Shown here in pieces: positions 1 to 9,733 of a stretch of 64,000 bases of DNA; within the stretch, counting starts at the first letter, position 1, and every line of letters begins with the position of its first letter. Made by a program: the position numbers and the translations under genes. Source of the DNA: Galeopsis tetrahit. Its lineage: Eukaryota; Streptophyta; Magnoliopsida; Lamiales; Lamiaceae. The stretch is from positions 14,646,677 to 14,710,676 of the forward strand of contig OY776124.1 of the NCBI GenBank assembly GCA_963675135.1, in the 5' to 3' direction. A model generated the notes under the pieces. It saw only the letters and a list, made by a program, of their open reading frames with translations. It searched no databases and was not told the origin of the DNA.

Positions 1-590
1 TTCTTTCGATAAAATGTTGTCGACGAGTGTGTTTTTCGTCGATAAATTATAGTCGACTATATAATTTATGATCGACACTGGTTTGTCGAAAAAATGAAAT
101 TTTTGTTCTTTTTTCTAGATTTTTAAGTTTTTTTATATTTTTTTTTGAATGGGTGGCACTGGAGTCGGTGGCGGAGGCTGCAGCCCTAAAATTAGGGTTA
201 GAGTTTTGAAAAGGAGAATGTATGTATCTTTAATATTTTACTAAAAGGATAAATGTGATATTTTACATGAATATTTAATTAATAAAAATTTCCTAAAAAA
301 TATATACTTCATCCGTCCTGTAAAATTTTGCTCATACAAATTTTTGGGTTCACAAAGTATATGTTTATTCTTTTTAAATAGTTAACTTTTAAGTATTTTT
401 TCTACTTTATTAACAAGATTGAGTATCTACCAACAATATTCTTTACTCGTTATCTCACAAATATTTTTTATAATTAAAATATGATTTTTTTAAAAACATG
501 TATAAAAAGAAGTGAATAAAATTTTACTGGACAAAGGAAGTATATAATAATAAAAGTGGAGAGAGAGTGCATCTAACATTCATGGAGGGG
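1..590. mobile_element. Mutator-like non-autonomous element, copy 1 (cut by window edge)
   Basis: The stretch 1-95 has the same series of GTCGAC/TCGAC motifs as 3729-3832, and 185-290 plus 545-590 match 3905-4050 closely (the phrase TCTAACATTCATGGAGG occurs in both). It is therefore a second copy of the element at 3134-4055. The left end lies outside the window. A Stowaway MITE interrupts it at 307-540. No coding potential is visible. Assignment to the Mutator-like group rests on copy 3 (2081-3066), which has a 9-bp target duplication. Confidence 0.5.
307..540. mobile_element. Stowaway-type MITE (Tc1/mariner)
   Basis: The termini CTTCATCCGTCC and, on the other strand at the right end, CTTCCTTTGTCC are close to the plant Stowaway consensus. 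Inverted similarity continues for about 30 bp (TAAAATTTT shared). A TA dinucleotide flanks both ends (305-306 and 541-542), the Stowaway target duplication. The length of 234 bp is typical. It sits inside Mutator-like copy 1 and is absent from the matching place in copy 4, which gives the empty site. Confidence 0.8.
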
Positions 591-830
591 CATATAACCG
601 ACGCCTTAACTTAATTATATGAGACCCAAGCAAATGAATCCCATTTACATGAGCCCAAAAGGAAAGAAAAGACTGCCATTTGGATTTGGAGACGGGCCTG
701 ACAATTTGCACTTCCTCCCAGATTTAATTAAGATAGATACATCCTCTCAAAATTGTCCTAAATACCATTTTTTCTAGTATAAAATACATTTATGATCACA
801 TTTTCTCCCAAAATCTAATTTATAACCTTA

Positions 831-1068
831 GGTTGCGTTTGGATGGGTGAATTTGATTTGAAGAGGTATTTCAAATGAGAGGATTTCAAAATAGATGGAT
901 TTCAAATGACATGATTTCAGTGAGGATTTAAAATCCTCTCAATTTTAACTAGAAAAATATGCTAAGAATTTGAAATCCATTCATTTAATTTTTAATCCAA
1001 ACAAGTGGAGCGGATTTGGATTGTGAATTTAAAATCCATAGACCAAATCCCTCCATCCAAACGGAGCC
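831..1068. mobile_element. Tourist-like MITE (PIF/Harbinger)
   Basis: The left terminus GGTTGCGTTTGGATGG and the reverse complement of the right terminus, GGCTCCGTTTGGATGG, form an inverted repeat. The flanks are TTA (828-830 and 1069-1071), the 3-bp target duplication of PIF/Harbinger elements. The 238-bp interior is made of repeated short GGATTT/AAATCC words in both orientations and has no coding capacity. Confidence 0.78.
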
Positions 1069-1302
1069 TTAGTTCTAATTCATTTCTCTCCTCATTTTCC
1101 AGCTCCAACAATCGGGCTGCCCGTCGCCACCCTCTTTTTTATTTATTTATTTTCTACCGCTCTTGCTCCTCCCCACCCCCACCCCATTGCACTCCGCCCA
1201 CCATCCAATCCAAGCTCTCCATCAAAACCCTATGCAGCGCAACGTGTTTCTCTCCCTCCTTCCTTTTTTTAAATTATTTTTTTTATTAACCAGGATAAAC
1301 AC

Positions 1303-1454
1303 TATACACTTTTGTCGATAAATTGTTGTCGACGAAAGTGTATATTTTTGACTAACTATTGTGAAATTATTTTAAATATATATATATTTTTTTGGATAAA
1401 AGTTATCGAAAATATACACTTTCGTCAACAACAATTTGTAGACGAATATGTATA
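1303..1454. repeat. Long imperfect inverted repeat (hairpin) in copy 2
   Basis: About 49 bases at 1303-1351 pair with the reverse complement of 1405-1454 with roughly seven mismatches, around a loop of about 54 AT-rich bases. The arms contain GTTGTCGACGAAAGTG-type words related to the hairpins in the other Mutator-like copies. Confidence 0.7.
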
Positions 1455-2325
1455 TGGTCAGTTCTGGTGTGTCGAAAATAAAATAAAAAATATAATCTGA
1501 GATTTCTATTTTTTTTTTTTTTTTTGAATTTCTGAGTTTTTTTTATTTGGTTTGGATGAAGTTGGTGATCGAAAGCGGTGGTGGTAGCGACGCCAGCGAT
1601 GGTCGAGAGCGGTGGTGACAACGGTGCAATTAGGGTTATAATTTAAAGATTGAAAGAGGGATGTAATTAGTAATGGAGGTGCATTTAGTAGTAATATTTT
1701 ACTTAAAGAGTATTTTAGATTCTGTATATCATTATTAAATTAATAAATTGAAAGGGGAGTTCAGTTAACCAAGTCGGAGGTGCAAATGTCTCGTGAGTAT
1801 TGATCAGCAAGTGAAGAAATACTCCTTCCTTCTATTAAAAGAAATACTCCCACCGAATACAATTAAAACATTTTAAAATTACATTATATATCAATACTTT
1901 ATCATTCTACTTTATTACTCAAAAGATTTTCATACTTTCTGATTTATTTCTTTAATAATAAATAAATAACTCTCAATCTAAATTTATGGAGAAAACTATC
2001 TATTTGAAATTTAAAGAAATGATGAAAAATAGTTTTTGGGAGCTTCCTCCCCAATGGCTGCTCTGTTTCATGTTTAGTAAGGGTGGGACTATTTACACCT
2101 CCATTTCAGTTTAGAACACTCCCCCTATGAGTTTAACAATAAAATAATGAGGTAAAAAACCAAAAATACCCTTTAAGTCATATTACACTACTAAATGCAC
2201 CCCTCCTTCATCTTTTAAACCCTAAACCTAAGTTTTATCCCGCCGCCGTCGCCGCCACCACCAAACAACAAAAAAACAAAAAAAATTCAGAACTTAGAAA
2301 ATTTTCAAATTTTGTTTTTAAATTT

Positions 2326-2407
2326 CGACAAACCAGTGTCGACCATATTCACTCCCGTCGACACTAGTTTGTCGACGAGATTGTATATGATCGACATTGG
2401 TTGATCG
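2326..2407. repeat. 38-bp-arm hairpin 1 in Mutator-like copy 3
   Basis: The arms start CGACAAACCAGTGTCGACC on the left and, read on the other strand, CGATCAACCAATGTCGATC. They pair along about 38 bases around a loop of about six bases (CTAGTT). The arm ends carry CGTCGACA. Confidence 0.8.
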
Positions 2408-2438
2408 GAAAAAAAAATAAAAAAAATAAAAAACTCGT

Positions 2439-2520
2439 CGACAACTTTAGGTCGACCAAAAATACACCCGTCGACACCCTGTTGTCGACGGGGTGTATTT
2501 GGATCGACCTAGAGTTGTCG
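2439..2520. repeat. 38-bp-arm hairpin 2 in Mutator-like copy 3
   Basis: The left arm begins CGACAACTTTAGGTCGACC and the right arm, read on the other strand, begins CGACAACTCTAGGTCGATCC. The arms pair for about 38 bases with few mismatches around a loop of about six bases. The hairpin lies 31 bp after hairpin 1 with the same layout but different arm sequence. Confidence 0.82.
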
Positions 2521-3305
2521 AAATTAAGAAAAAGAAGAAAAAAAACAAACAAACCTGGATTTGGCCGACGGGCGGGAGCGGGGACGAGGGACGTTGAGCG
2601 GGGTCTGGGGCGGCGTCCGATTACTGTATCTTTTATTTTATTTTACAAATCGAGAGGGGAGAAGGGAGAGGGAGGGGGAGAGCGGCGGAAGGACGGGGAA
2701 GAAGGCACCAGGGAGGGGGCGGCCGCTGGAAAGATTTTTTTTTTTTAAGATCGACCGCTGGAAGGGTGGGGCAAGGGCGGCCGCGGGTGTTGCTGGCGGC
2801 GACGGTGGGGGCGAGGGCGGGTGTCGCCGGCAGCGGCGGCGGGGGCTGGTGGGTGGAGTGATTTGGGGATGGGGAGAGAAGGAAGAAGAAGATGAAAGAT
2901 GGGGGAGAAAGTAGGGTTTAGGGAGGGTGTGAGTAGTAATTGGAATTGTATGAGAGAAGGACATTTATGACAATTTGATGGGGGTGCATCTATCTTTACG
3001 AAATTATGGGATGCATCAATCGAGGGAGTGTTCTAAACTGAAATAGAGGTGTAAATAGTCAGACCCGTTTAGTAATTGGGTGTGGGCCTTTAAGCTGCCT
3101 TCTTTGATTTCACGGCTGAATGGGCCTGCTAAAGGGTACAACTATGTGCACCTCCGTCTTTGTTAATCGTACTCCTCTGATTGATACATCCACCCATTAA
3201 GAAAATGTTAAATGTACTTCTTATAAATTGTTCAAATTACCCTTTTCTTTATAAAATTTATTTACTATAACACACAATCCCAAAATACTTGTAATTTGTA
3301 TCCCC

Positions 3306-3333
3306 TTCTTTCTTTCTTTCTTTCTTTCTTTCT
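3306..3333. repeat. (CTTT)n microsatellite
   Basis: About seven uninterrupted TTTC units. It lies inside Mutator-like copy 4, upstream of a CT/GC-rich block. Confidence 0.9.
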
Positions 3334-3797
3334 CATTTCTCCTTCCTCACGACCTTACCACAATTGCCGCCGCCCCCTGCCGTCCCAATTGCCCGCCGCC
3401 TAGCCGTAGCTCCCCCTCCTCCTTTCCTTTTTTTCTTTTCTGCTTCGCCTCTCCCCCTCATCGCCTGCCCTCGCGCTACCTGCCTTCGTGCCGCCCGCCG
3501 CCTCAATACCATTTTTTCTTTTATTTCTTCTGCATCGGTCGGCCGCCTGCCCTACCAACGTCTGTCGGCCGACCATCCCCTCCTCCACGATCCTCTCATG
3601 TCGTTTCCACTTTCTCTCCGGACGGCTCTTCCCTCCTCTTTCCTCGAAATAGTTGAAGGTAGGGTTTTTTTGGTTTTTTTTTTTTTTTTCGTTTTCGAGT
3701 CGAAAATGAAGATTTTTTTGAAAAATTTATTTCGTTAAAATGTTGTCGACAAGGGTGTTTTTCGTCGACAAACTATAGTCGACAATATACACTATGG

Positions 3798-3833
3798 TCG
3801 ACAAACCAGTGTCGATCGACACTGATTTGTTGA
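3798..3833. repeat. Short hairpin in Mutator-like copy 4
   Basis: GTCGACAAACCAGTGTCGA is followed at once by TCGACACTGATTTGTTGAT, its near reverse complement, so the arms of about 18 bp have almost no loop. Sequence words are shared with hairpin 1 of copy 3. Confidence 0.7.
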
Positions 3834-4055
3834 TTTTTTTTGTTTTTAGATTTCTAAATTTGTTTGGATGTCGACGCCGACGACGACTGCTGCATCCCCT
3901 AAAATTTGGGTTAGGGTTAGAAATTAGGGTTAGGGTTTATGAGGGTGTATGTATCTTATTATATTTTATTAGAAGGACACATTAGATATTTTACATGTAT
4001 ATTTAATTAATAAATGAGGGGAGTGTATCTAACATTCATGGAGGGCATATAACCC

Positions 4056-4336
4056 ACGCCCAAAAATAATTTGCAAATGTGCTTCTTCATGTGCTTGGGC
4101 TGCCAATAATTAATTAAATTGGCTATTAATTGGGTTCAAAATATTAGGCCTCATCTTAATATATTATATATTTGCAAACATTTCAACATCCACAGTCGTA
4201 AAATGATTGGTTTATCACGATCTATTTCTTCTCAAATCACTCCATTTCAAAATCTCTTTTTTCTTATTAATTTCACTTTTTATTAATTTGTTTATTAATC
4301 TTAATCATTAATCTTAACCGTACATTTGTTAGTCTC
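4056..4336. other. AT-rich spacer, no feature seen
   Basis: No ORF, terminal repeat or RNA gene is visible. The last five bases (4332-4336, GTCTC) are the probable 5' target duplication of element A. A TTCTTATTAATTTCACTTTT word near 4262 also occurs at 36570, beyond the far end of element A. Confidence 0.5.
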
Positions 4337-5086
4337 TATTGGGAAATAAAATGATTTTGATTAAGATACCAAAACCCCTGATTGATGATGATCAGATTAG
4401 TTGAGATACAGTCTTGAAAAGCATCAGTCTAGTTGTCTCAGGTTAGTTGAGACAGTAAAAATGCTTAAGTCTAAATCTCAGTAATGTTGTGAGATTATAG
4501 TTCAGGATAGGTGTCCAAAGCTGGAATGTTAGGCAGCTTGTTAAGTGTTAGGACAAGTTTGCTGAATATACAAGACAAACTGACTGAAGTGGACAACATG
4601 GCTGAATGATCAAGAATGATAAGACAAAGCTTCATGCATTGATAAGTAATAAATCAAATCAACTGAAGTGCTAATGATCAAGAGCATTGAATGCTATACT
4701 CACAGAAGACATATTTAATGAAGCATTTATTGCCATCAAGCCTGAACTAAGCATTGAAGACTTAGAAGCATTAAAGACTGAAGTATTGAATGAATGTTGG
4801 AACATTCTAGTTTGCAGCAGGAATGTTCAGGGGAGTTGTCCCATCTGACCGTTGGTTGAGTGTAGAGTCTGCCACAAATCAACATTGGGAAATGTGCAAA
4901 TTTGGAAGCTAACACAAGTCATCTCAGCCGCATTTTTCAGAAGTCAACACATTCACTCAAACAACCATTGAAGAAGCTTTTACACAGTGGATAAAAGGAT
5001 GTCAAGCTTCACAACCGTTTCAATGGTGCTGCAAATAGACAAGTTTGAAATGCTATCTCTCCAACGGATAGTTGATCAAATTTGCC

Positions 5087-5094
5087 TATAAATT
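5087..5094 (+). promoter_or_regulatory. LTR TATA box, element A
   Basis: TATAAATT in the middle of the LTR. Comparable TATAAATA words lie in the LTRs of B (- strand, 21843-21850 and 10349-10356), C (52882-52889, 61497-61504) and D (62957-62964). Confidence 0.55.
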
Positions 5095-5910
5095 CAGAAG
5101 TGATCAAAGGATTCAAGCATCCAACTACTTGCTATCAAACTATCATCAAGCAATCAAAGGAAACCAAAGCTGTTCTTAAGAATCCCAAGTTTCCTGATCA
5201 CTTCAATTAGCTAAGCCAATTCTTGTAATATCCCAAGCTTATCATTGAGATATCCTAAGCCTTTACACTGTTCTTATTGTAAAGGATATCTCTACTAGTT
5301 GGAACCAAACCTCAAACCCTTACCTCATTTAGTAAAGGAGTGTTTGTTGTAGAAGTGAGAAGTTAAGGACTGTTATTGAGAAACACAGTCTTAACTCAGA
5401 GAGATTGAGCACTAGGACTCAGATTATCCTAGGGATCAAAGCACTAAGAGAGTGTTGTTGATCAGTGCACCTTGGCACTATAAAACAAGCTAATTCCATT
5501 GTTAAGGAATTATCCTGTTCAATCAGGGAAAGTGGATGTAGGAGTATTGAGACTCTGAACCACTATAAATTGCTGTGCCATTTACTTATTGCTTTCATTC
5601 TATTGTTTGCATTGCTTGACTCCCAATCATTCATTTTCAAAGGAATCAATTCAGTAAGATTAGAAAAACTGTTTTGGACAAAGTCCCTGATTAACTGTTT
5701 GTTTTCAGAAATTAACTTGGAGTATTTCTTCAAAGAAAAGGCTAACCATATTCCGCACTTAGAAAATCTCTTAGATGTTTATCCAACTGATCACTGTCTA
5801 GTTTTCAGTAGGACAGGTATCTTTTGAAGATCACTCAGGCTAGTTGTCAAACAACCTTCCTGATCAAACCAATCTACTGTTTTTAAGAAGAAAACGAAAG
5901 AATTTGCATA

Positions 5911-5940
5911 CACAAGTGCATTCCCCCCCATACACTTGTG
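5911..5940 (+). promoter_or_regulatory. U5 hairpin with C-run loop, element A 5' LTR
   Basis: CACAAGTG (5911-5918) pairs with CACTTGTG (5933-5940) around a loop containing seven C. It lies 23 bp before the LTR end. The 3' LTR has the same stem at 36442-36480 with fifteen C. Confidence 0.65.
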
Positions 5941-5965
5941 TCATACTCCATCAAGGACCAACAAG

Positions 5966-5977
5966 TGGTATCAGAGC
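5966..5977 (+). other. Primer binding site (initiator Met-tRNA type), element A
   Basis: TGGTATCAGAGC, two bases after the LTR end, is the usual copia primer site complementary to the 3' end of plant initiator methionine tRNA. Confidence 0.9.
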
Positions 5978-6103
5978 AGGAGTTCAAAGACCACTACCTC
6001 TGAAAAACCAACTGATTTTCAAGTCACATCATTTCTGTGGTCACTGAACTGATCCAAATTTCTGAAAAATCTATTTGTGTTTATCTAACCTATTTCTTTA
6101 GAA

Positions 6104-8579
6104 ATGGCTAACAATGCAGTTCCAGGAGATGATGTCAATACCATCAATAACATGGGTCCAAATCAAGTGAATCATATTTCACATCATAAACTGCCAATGT
6201 TCTCAATTGAGAACTATGATTTCTGGAAGATCAGGATGAGAGCACATCTTGCCTGTCAACATGATGAAATGCTCAAAGTCATCACCAGAGGGCCCTTCAC
6301 ATTCACCAAGCTAAATCCCAAGGTCACTGATGCTCAGAAAGCAGACCCAAGGGAACTATTGCCAAAAGATGAGGATGAACTGACAGCAGAAGAGAGAAAG
6401 AGGCACAATCTGAACTACATTGCCATGAACACCTTGTACCAGACAATTCCAGATGCAGTGATGGGAAGAGTGTATCACTGCACCACAGCAAAAGAGATCT
6501 GGGATACCCTAGCACTTATGTGTGAAGGTACCCAAAAGATCAAAGAAAACAAACTTCAAGTGGCCATTCAAAAGTATGAACAATTCACTATGGAGCCCAA
6601 TGAAACTATTGATCATCTTGATTGTAGATTCACTGAAATCATGAATGAGATGAATTCTCTGGGCAAGTTCTATGCCAAAAGAGAAGTTGTACTGAAAATT
6701 CTAAGAAGTCTCACATCCAAATAGGACATATATTTAGTCATGATGCAAAATACCAGCAGTCTTGACAACATGCCTATGCAGCAGGTGTTCTCTGAACTCA
6801 AAGCATATGAGTTTGATCTAAACAGGAAGAAAGTACATGAAGAGCCATCCTCCTCAAGCAAAGGTGTTGCATTCAAGGCTACTGAGTCAGAAAAGAAGAA
6901 TGCACAGAAAGCGTCTCAAACTGTCTCCAAGACTGAAATGAAGGAGGAGTTGGCACTCATGGCAAGGAGATTTGAAAAGCTCAACTCCAGATTTGGTAGA
7001 TACAAAAAGTTCTACCAAGACAACAGGACCATGAGAAGATATAGTTCTCATGACAACAAATCAGAGGATAAACTCTCTGATGAAAAGAAGGCTGACAAGT
7101 ATGCTGACAAAAAGAAGTACAACAAAGGTGAACCATCATCATCCAGGAGGAAGGAGTCCTCAAGCAAGAAGAATGATGATGAAGATGTGTGTTACAACTG
7201 CCAGAAAAAGGGTCACTTTCAGTATGATTGTCCTGACCTAAGCTTAAAAGAAAGGAAAGAGAGGCAGAACAAAAGAGACAAGACGCTGAACAACAGGAAG
7301 GCTATGTTAGCAGGAGAATCAACAAGTGAAGAAAGTGTGTACTCATCTGATGATGGGTTGTTCTCCAACAGTGACAATGAAGAAGACTGTCAAATGGCTT
7401 TTGAAAATGAAGAGGTATGTTCATCTTCCAACTCTTCTAATGACACACATGAATCTAGTGAAATCCACTTTAACTTTGGAAAGTTATTGAAAGATTTCAC
7501 CAGAATGCAAGAAGTATGCAATATGGCATTGAGAGAAAATGAACAGTTGAGAACTAAAGTCAAAATCACCAACCTTCCTGAATCAGAGGTTGACATCAGA
7601 TCAACTGAGTTGTATCAACAGATTGTGAGAGAACACAGTGAATTGTCTCTCAAAGTCTCTAAACAACAAAAGTTGATTGATGAACAAAATCTGGTTCTGA
7701 AGAAAAAGGATTTTGACCTTAGGACTCTTCAGGCTAAATTTGATAATCTCTCAAATGAATTTGATACTCTTAAATTAAGTGAGGGGGAGCCTGAAACTGA
7801 AAATGTCTGCCTTGAACAAATCCTCTAAGGCAATAGAGGAAATTCAAGGGTTTCAAAGACCAATGGCTCAAAGAAGTGGATTAGGCTATAATCCATTTGA
7901 ACCCTCACCTGGTCTTAGCATTGCTTCAACAAGCAATACTAAGATGACCTTTGTAAGGCCAGTGGCTCAGCAAAAAGAAAATGAAATGGAAGTGAACTAG
8001 CCACTAATCAAGGGTAAGGGTAAAGAAACTCTTATACCTACTCAAGTAAACAATTCTTCTAAACCCAAACCTAAGGAAAAGGTTAAGAACATTGTATACA
8101 AGAGGAATGAGGTTCAGAAGGGGAGAACCAATGGAAGGCCAACCCAACTGAACACTCATCAGTGGAATTGTCCAAAAACTGTTCAGAAGAGGCCAACTCA
8201 AATGAGGCAACCTCAACTGGACAGATTAAGGCCCAATCCCACTGACAGGTATAACAACTTCAGGAAGCCTAGACCCTTCATGCCTAAGGGAAAAGGCCAT
8301 CCTAGCTCCTATCCTCAAAGGTCTTACCAAGCTGCACCTAAGTCTAGTAATTTCAGGAGACATGTCCCAAAGAAATTCACCAACCCTCTTGAACCTTACA
8401 AGGCTAACACCCATGCACAGAAACCACATAAGACATTTCAGGGTAGGACTGTGTATGTAGATATAAATGGAAACCAAGTCAGCCACTTTGAGTCAATCAG
8501 AGTAATTAGGCAGATTTGGGTTCCAAAAGGTACAGCTAACCCTCTAGGACCCAACATTCAAAGGGTACCTAAAATTTGA
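6104..8579 (+). pseudogene. gag: gag of element A (interrupted)
   Basis: The ATG at 6104 (AAATGGCTA context) opens a copia-type Gag. The N-terminal part has the UBN2-like pattern (FSIENYDFWKIRM near residue 32, then LALMCEGT and the REVVLKILRSL stretch). A CCHC zinc knuckle CYNCQKKGHFQYDC is encoded near 7190-7235, followed by acidic, serine-rich and coiled-coil sequence. Breaks are an in-frame TAG at 6722-6724, a frame change near 7800 and a TAG at 7998-8000 in the later frame. The last part ends in a basic, proline-rich tail with an IWVP motif. The breaks make a full-length product unlikely. Confidence 0.85.
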
Positions 8580-9733
8580 CTTTGCAGGGCAACAAGGACC
8601 ACAAGAAAAGGAGAAGCATAAATAAGAGAACAGCATGGTACTTGGACAGTGGATGTTCAAGGCATATGACTGGAAACAAGGAACTTCTCTCAGAATTCAT
8701 TGAAAAAGATGGTCCTTCAGTAAACTTTGGAGATAGCTCTCAAGGAATCACAAGAGGTTATGGTACATTAAATATTGGTAATGTAAAAATTACTGATGTT
8801 TCATATGTTCTAGGCCTAAAATATAACTTGCTATCTATAAGTCAAATCTGTAATAAAGGATACATTGTTGAATTTGCACCTAATGAATGCATTATCAAAG
8901 ACAAATCAACACAACAGGTGCTACTAACAGGGGTGAGAAAGGGAAATGTCTATTTTGCAAATTGGAGCAAAACCCCTGAAGCAGTCTGTCTTGTTGCCAA
9001 AAGTACAAATGAGCAGAGCTGGTTGTGGCACAAAAGACTGAATCACCTGAACTTCAAAACCATCAACAAACTGGCAAGGAACTCTCTAGTGAAAGGGCTG
9101 CCAAATCAAGTGTTCACTAAGGAACACATATGTCAGCCATGTCAGGAAGGAAAGCAAATCAAAGCTTCATTCAAAGGAAAGCCTGTCATTTCTACTAAGA
9201 GAGTTCTCCAACTACTGCATATGGACTTGTTTGGTCCAATCATCCCAGTAAGCTTAAATGGAAGAAAATATGCTTTAGTTGTTGTTGATGATTTCTCCAG
9301 GTACACTTGGGGTGGTATTTCTTCTGAACAAAAAGGAGACCCAAGTCAAGTTACCTGAATTGTTGATGAGATTGAGCAATGAAAAGAGCCTAAGCATTGT
9401 CAAGATCAAATCAGACAAAGGCACAGAATTCATAAACTCATACATCAATGAGTACTGCAGCAAGAATGGCATCACACATGAGACCTCAGCAGCAAGAACA
9501 CCTCAACAAAATGGTGTTGCTGAAAGAAGAAACAGAACCTTGAAGGAAGCAGCAAGAACACTAATTGCTGAATCCAAATTGCCTAAAAGGTTCTGGGCTG
9601 AAGCCATCAACACTGCATGCCACACTCAAAATAGGTCCTTAATCACTAAAGGACAAGGTAAAACTCCATATGAACTATGGAAAGGTAGATTGCCCACTGT
9701 TGCCTATTTTCATATATTTGGTTGTAAGTGTTT
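8577..9733 (+). pseudogene. pol: protease and integrase N-terminal part of element A pol
   Basis: The aspartic protease motif LDSGCSRHMTG lies near 8640-8675. The integrase zinc-binding region (WHKRLNHLNF, then CQPCQEGK) is near 9025-9155. The catalytic core shows MDLFGP (first Asp), SDKGTEF (second Asp, near 9410) and NGVAERRN (Glu, near 9510). An extra G near 9310 shifts the frame inside the core. The frame then runs to GCKCF, where element B was inserted at 9734. The pol frame opens at the gag stop, and CTTTGCAG follows directly. No AUG is evident at its beginning, so pol would need frameshifting, readthrough or splicing. Confidence 0.85.

Larger units (their letters stand above)
694..1798. 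mobile_element. Mutator-like element, copy 2 (approximate ends)
   Basis: The left end (TTTGCAC, then CCTCC) and the inverted right end (CATTTGCACCTCC, then six bases, GTTA, five bases, ACTCC) fit the terminal pattern of the other copies. The interior holds a large GTCGAC-type inverted repeat (1303-1454) and a nested Tourist-like MITE (831-1068). I could not find a matching 9-bp target duplication, so the ends are estimates. Open frames inside are short and low-complexity; I do not regard them as genes. Confidence 0.35.
2072..3075. mobile_element. Mutator-like non-autonomous element, copy 3, with 9-bp TSD
   Basis: The element spans 2081-3066. Its first ~45 bp match the reverse complement of its last ~45 bp with only a few mismatches (shared core GACTATTTACACCTC, then TTTCAGTTTAGAACACTCC). 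The nine bases GTTTAGTAA occur immediately outside both ends (2072-2080 and 3067-3075); a 9-bp duplication is the Mutator-superfamily hallmark. The interior carries two tandem hairpins (2326-2407, 2439-2520) and a GC- and purine-rich block at about 2560-2900. The open frames there are low-complexity and I do not call them genes. No transposase is present. Confidence 0.85.
3134..4055. mobile_element. Mutator-like element, copy 4
   Basis: The left end starts GGGT and runs into CCTCC, six bases, GTTA, five bases, ACTCC. The reverse complement of the right end has the same spacing (CCTCC, six bases, GTTA, five bases, ACTCC). The interior includes a GTCGAC series at 3740-3833 and a telomere-like GGGTTAGGGTTAG stretch near 3909-3940. 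No convincing 9-bp duplication was found. The open frame at 3364-3738 is proline- and serine-rich low-complexity sequence and probably not a gene. Confidence 0.5.
4337..5963 (+). repeat. 5' LTR of element A
   Basis: The first ~1034 bp match 30553-31586 with about ten differences, and 5590-5963 match 36121-36503. It ends ACCAACA just before the primer site. The expected terminal TG is TA here, whereas the 3' copy has TGTTGGG. TATAAATT at 5087-5094 is a plausible promoter box. Confidence 0.9.

Noticed and set aside
1005..1289. 94-codon open frame in the Tourist-like MITE/Mutator-like region
   Set aside because: It starts inside a MITE terminus and runs into CT-rich low-complexity sequence; no conserved feature.
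1805..2030. Possible second Stowaway MITE (ACTCCTTCCTTC start)
   Set aside because: Only one end resembles the consensus and no matching inverted terminus was found.
2561..2964. Overlapping GC-rich open frames on both strands in Mutator-like copy 3
   Set aside because: Compositional artefact of a purine/GC-rich block. Open on several frames at once and no recognisable domain. Capture of a gene fragment cannot be excluded without a search.
3364..3738. 124-codon Pro/Ser-rich frame
   Set aside because: Low complexity and inside non-autonomous element copy 4; the N-terminal codons derive from a CCG-rich tract.
3905..3940. Telomere-like GGGTTAGGGTTAG stretch
   Set aside because: Too short and not a clean TTTAGGG array; also appears degenerate in copy 1, so it is element sequence and not a telomeric insertion.
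4262..4285. Shared TTCTTATTAATTTCACTTTT word on both sides of element A as a long target duplication
   Set aside because: It is tens of bases away from the LTR ends on both sides and AT-rich; the 5-bp GTCTC/TTCTC next to the LTRs fits the family better.
5465..5827. 120-codon frame in the 5' LTR of A
   Set aside because: It lies wholly within LTR sequence and includes promoter-downstream R/U5; no protein similarity recognised.
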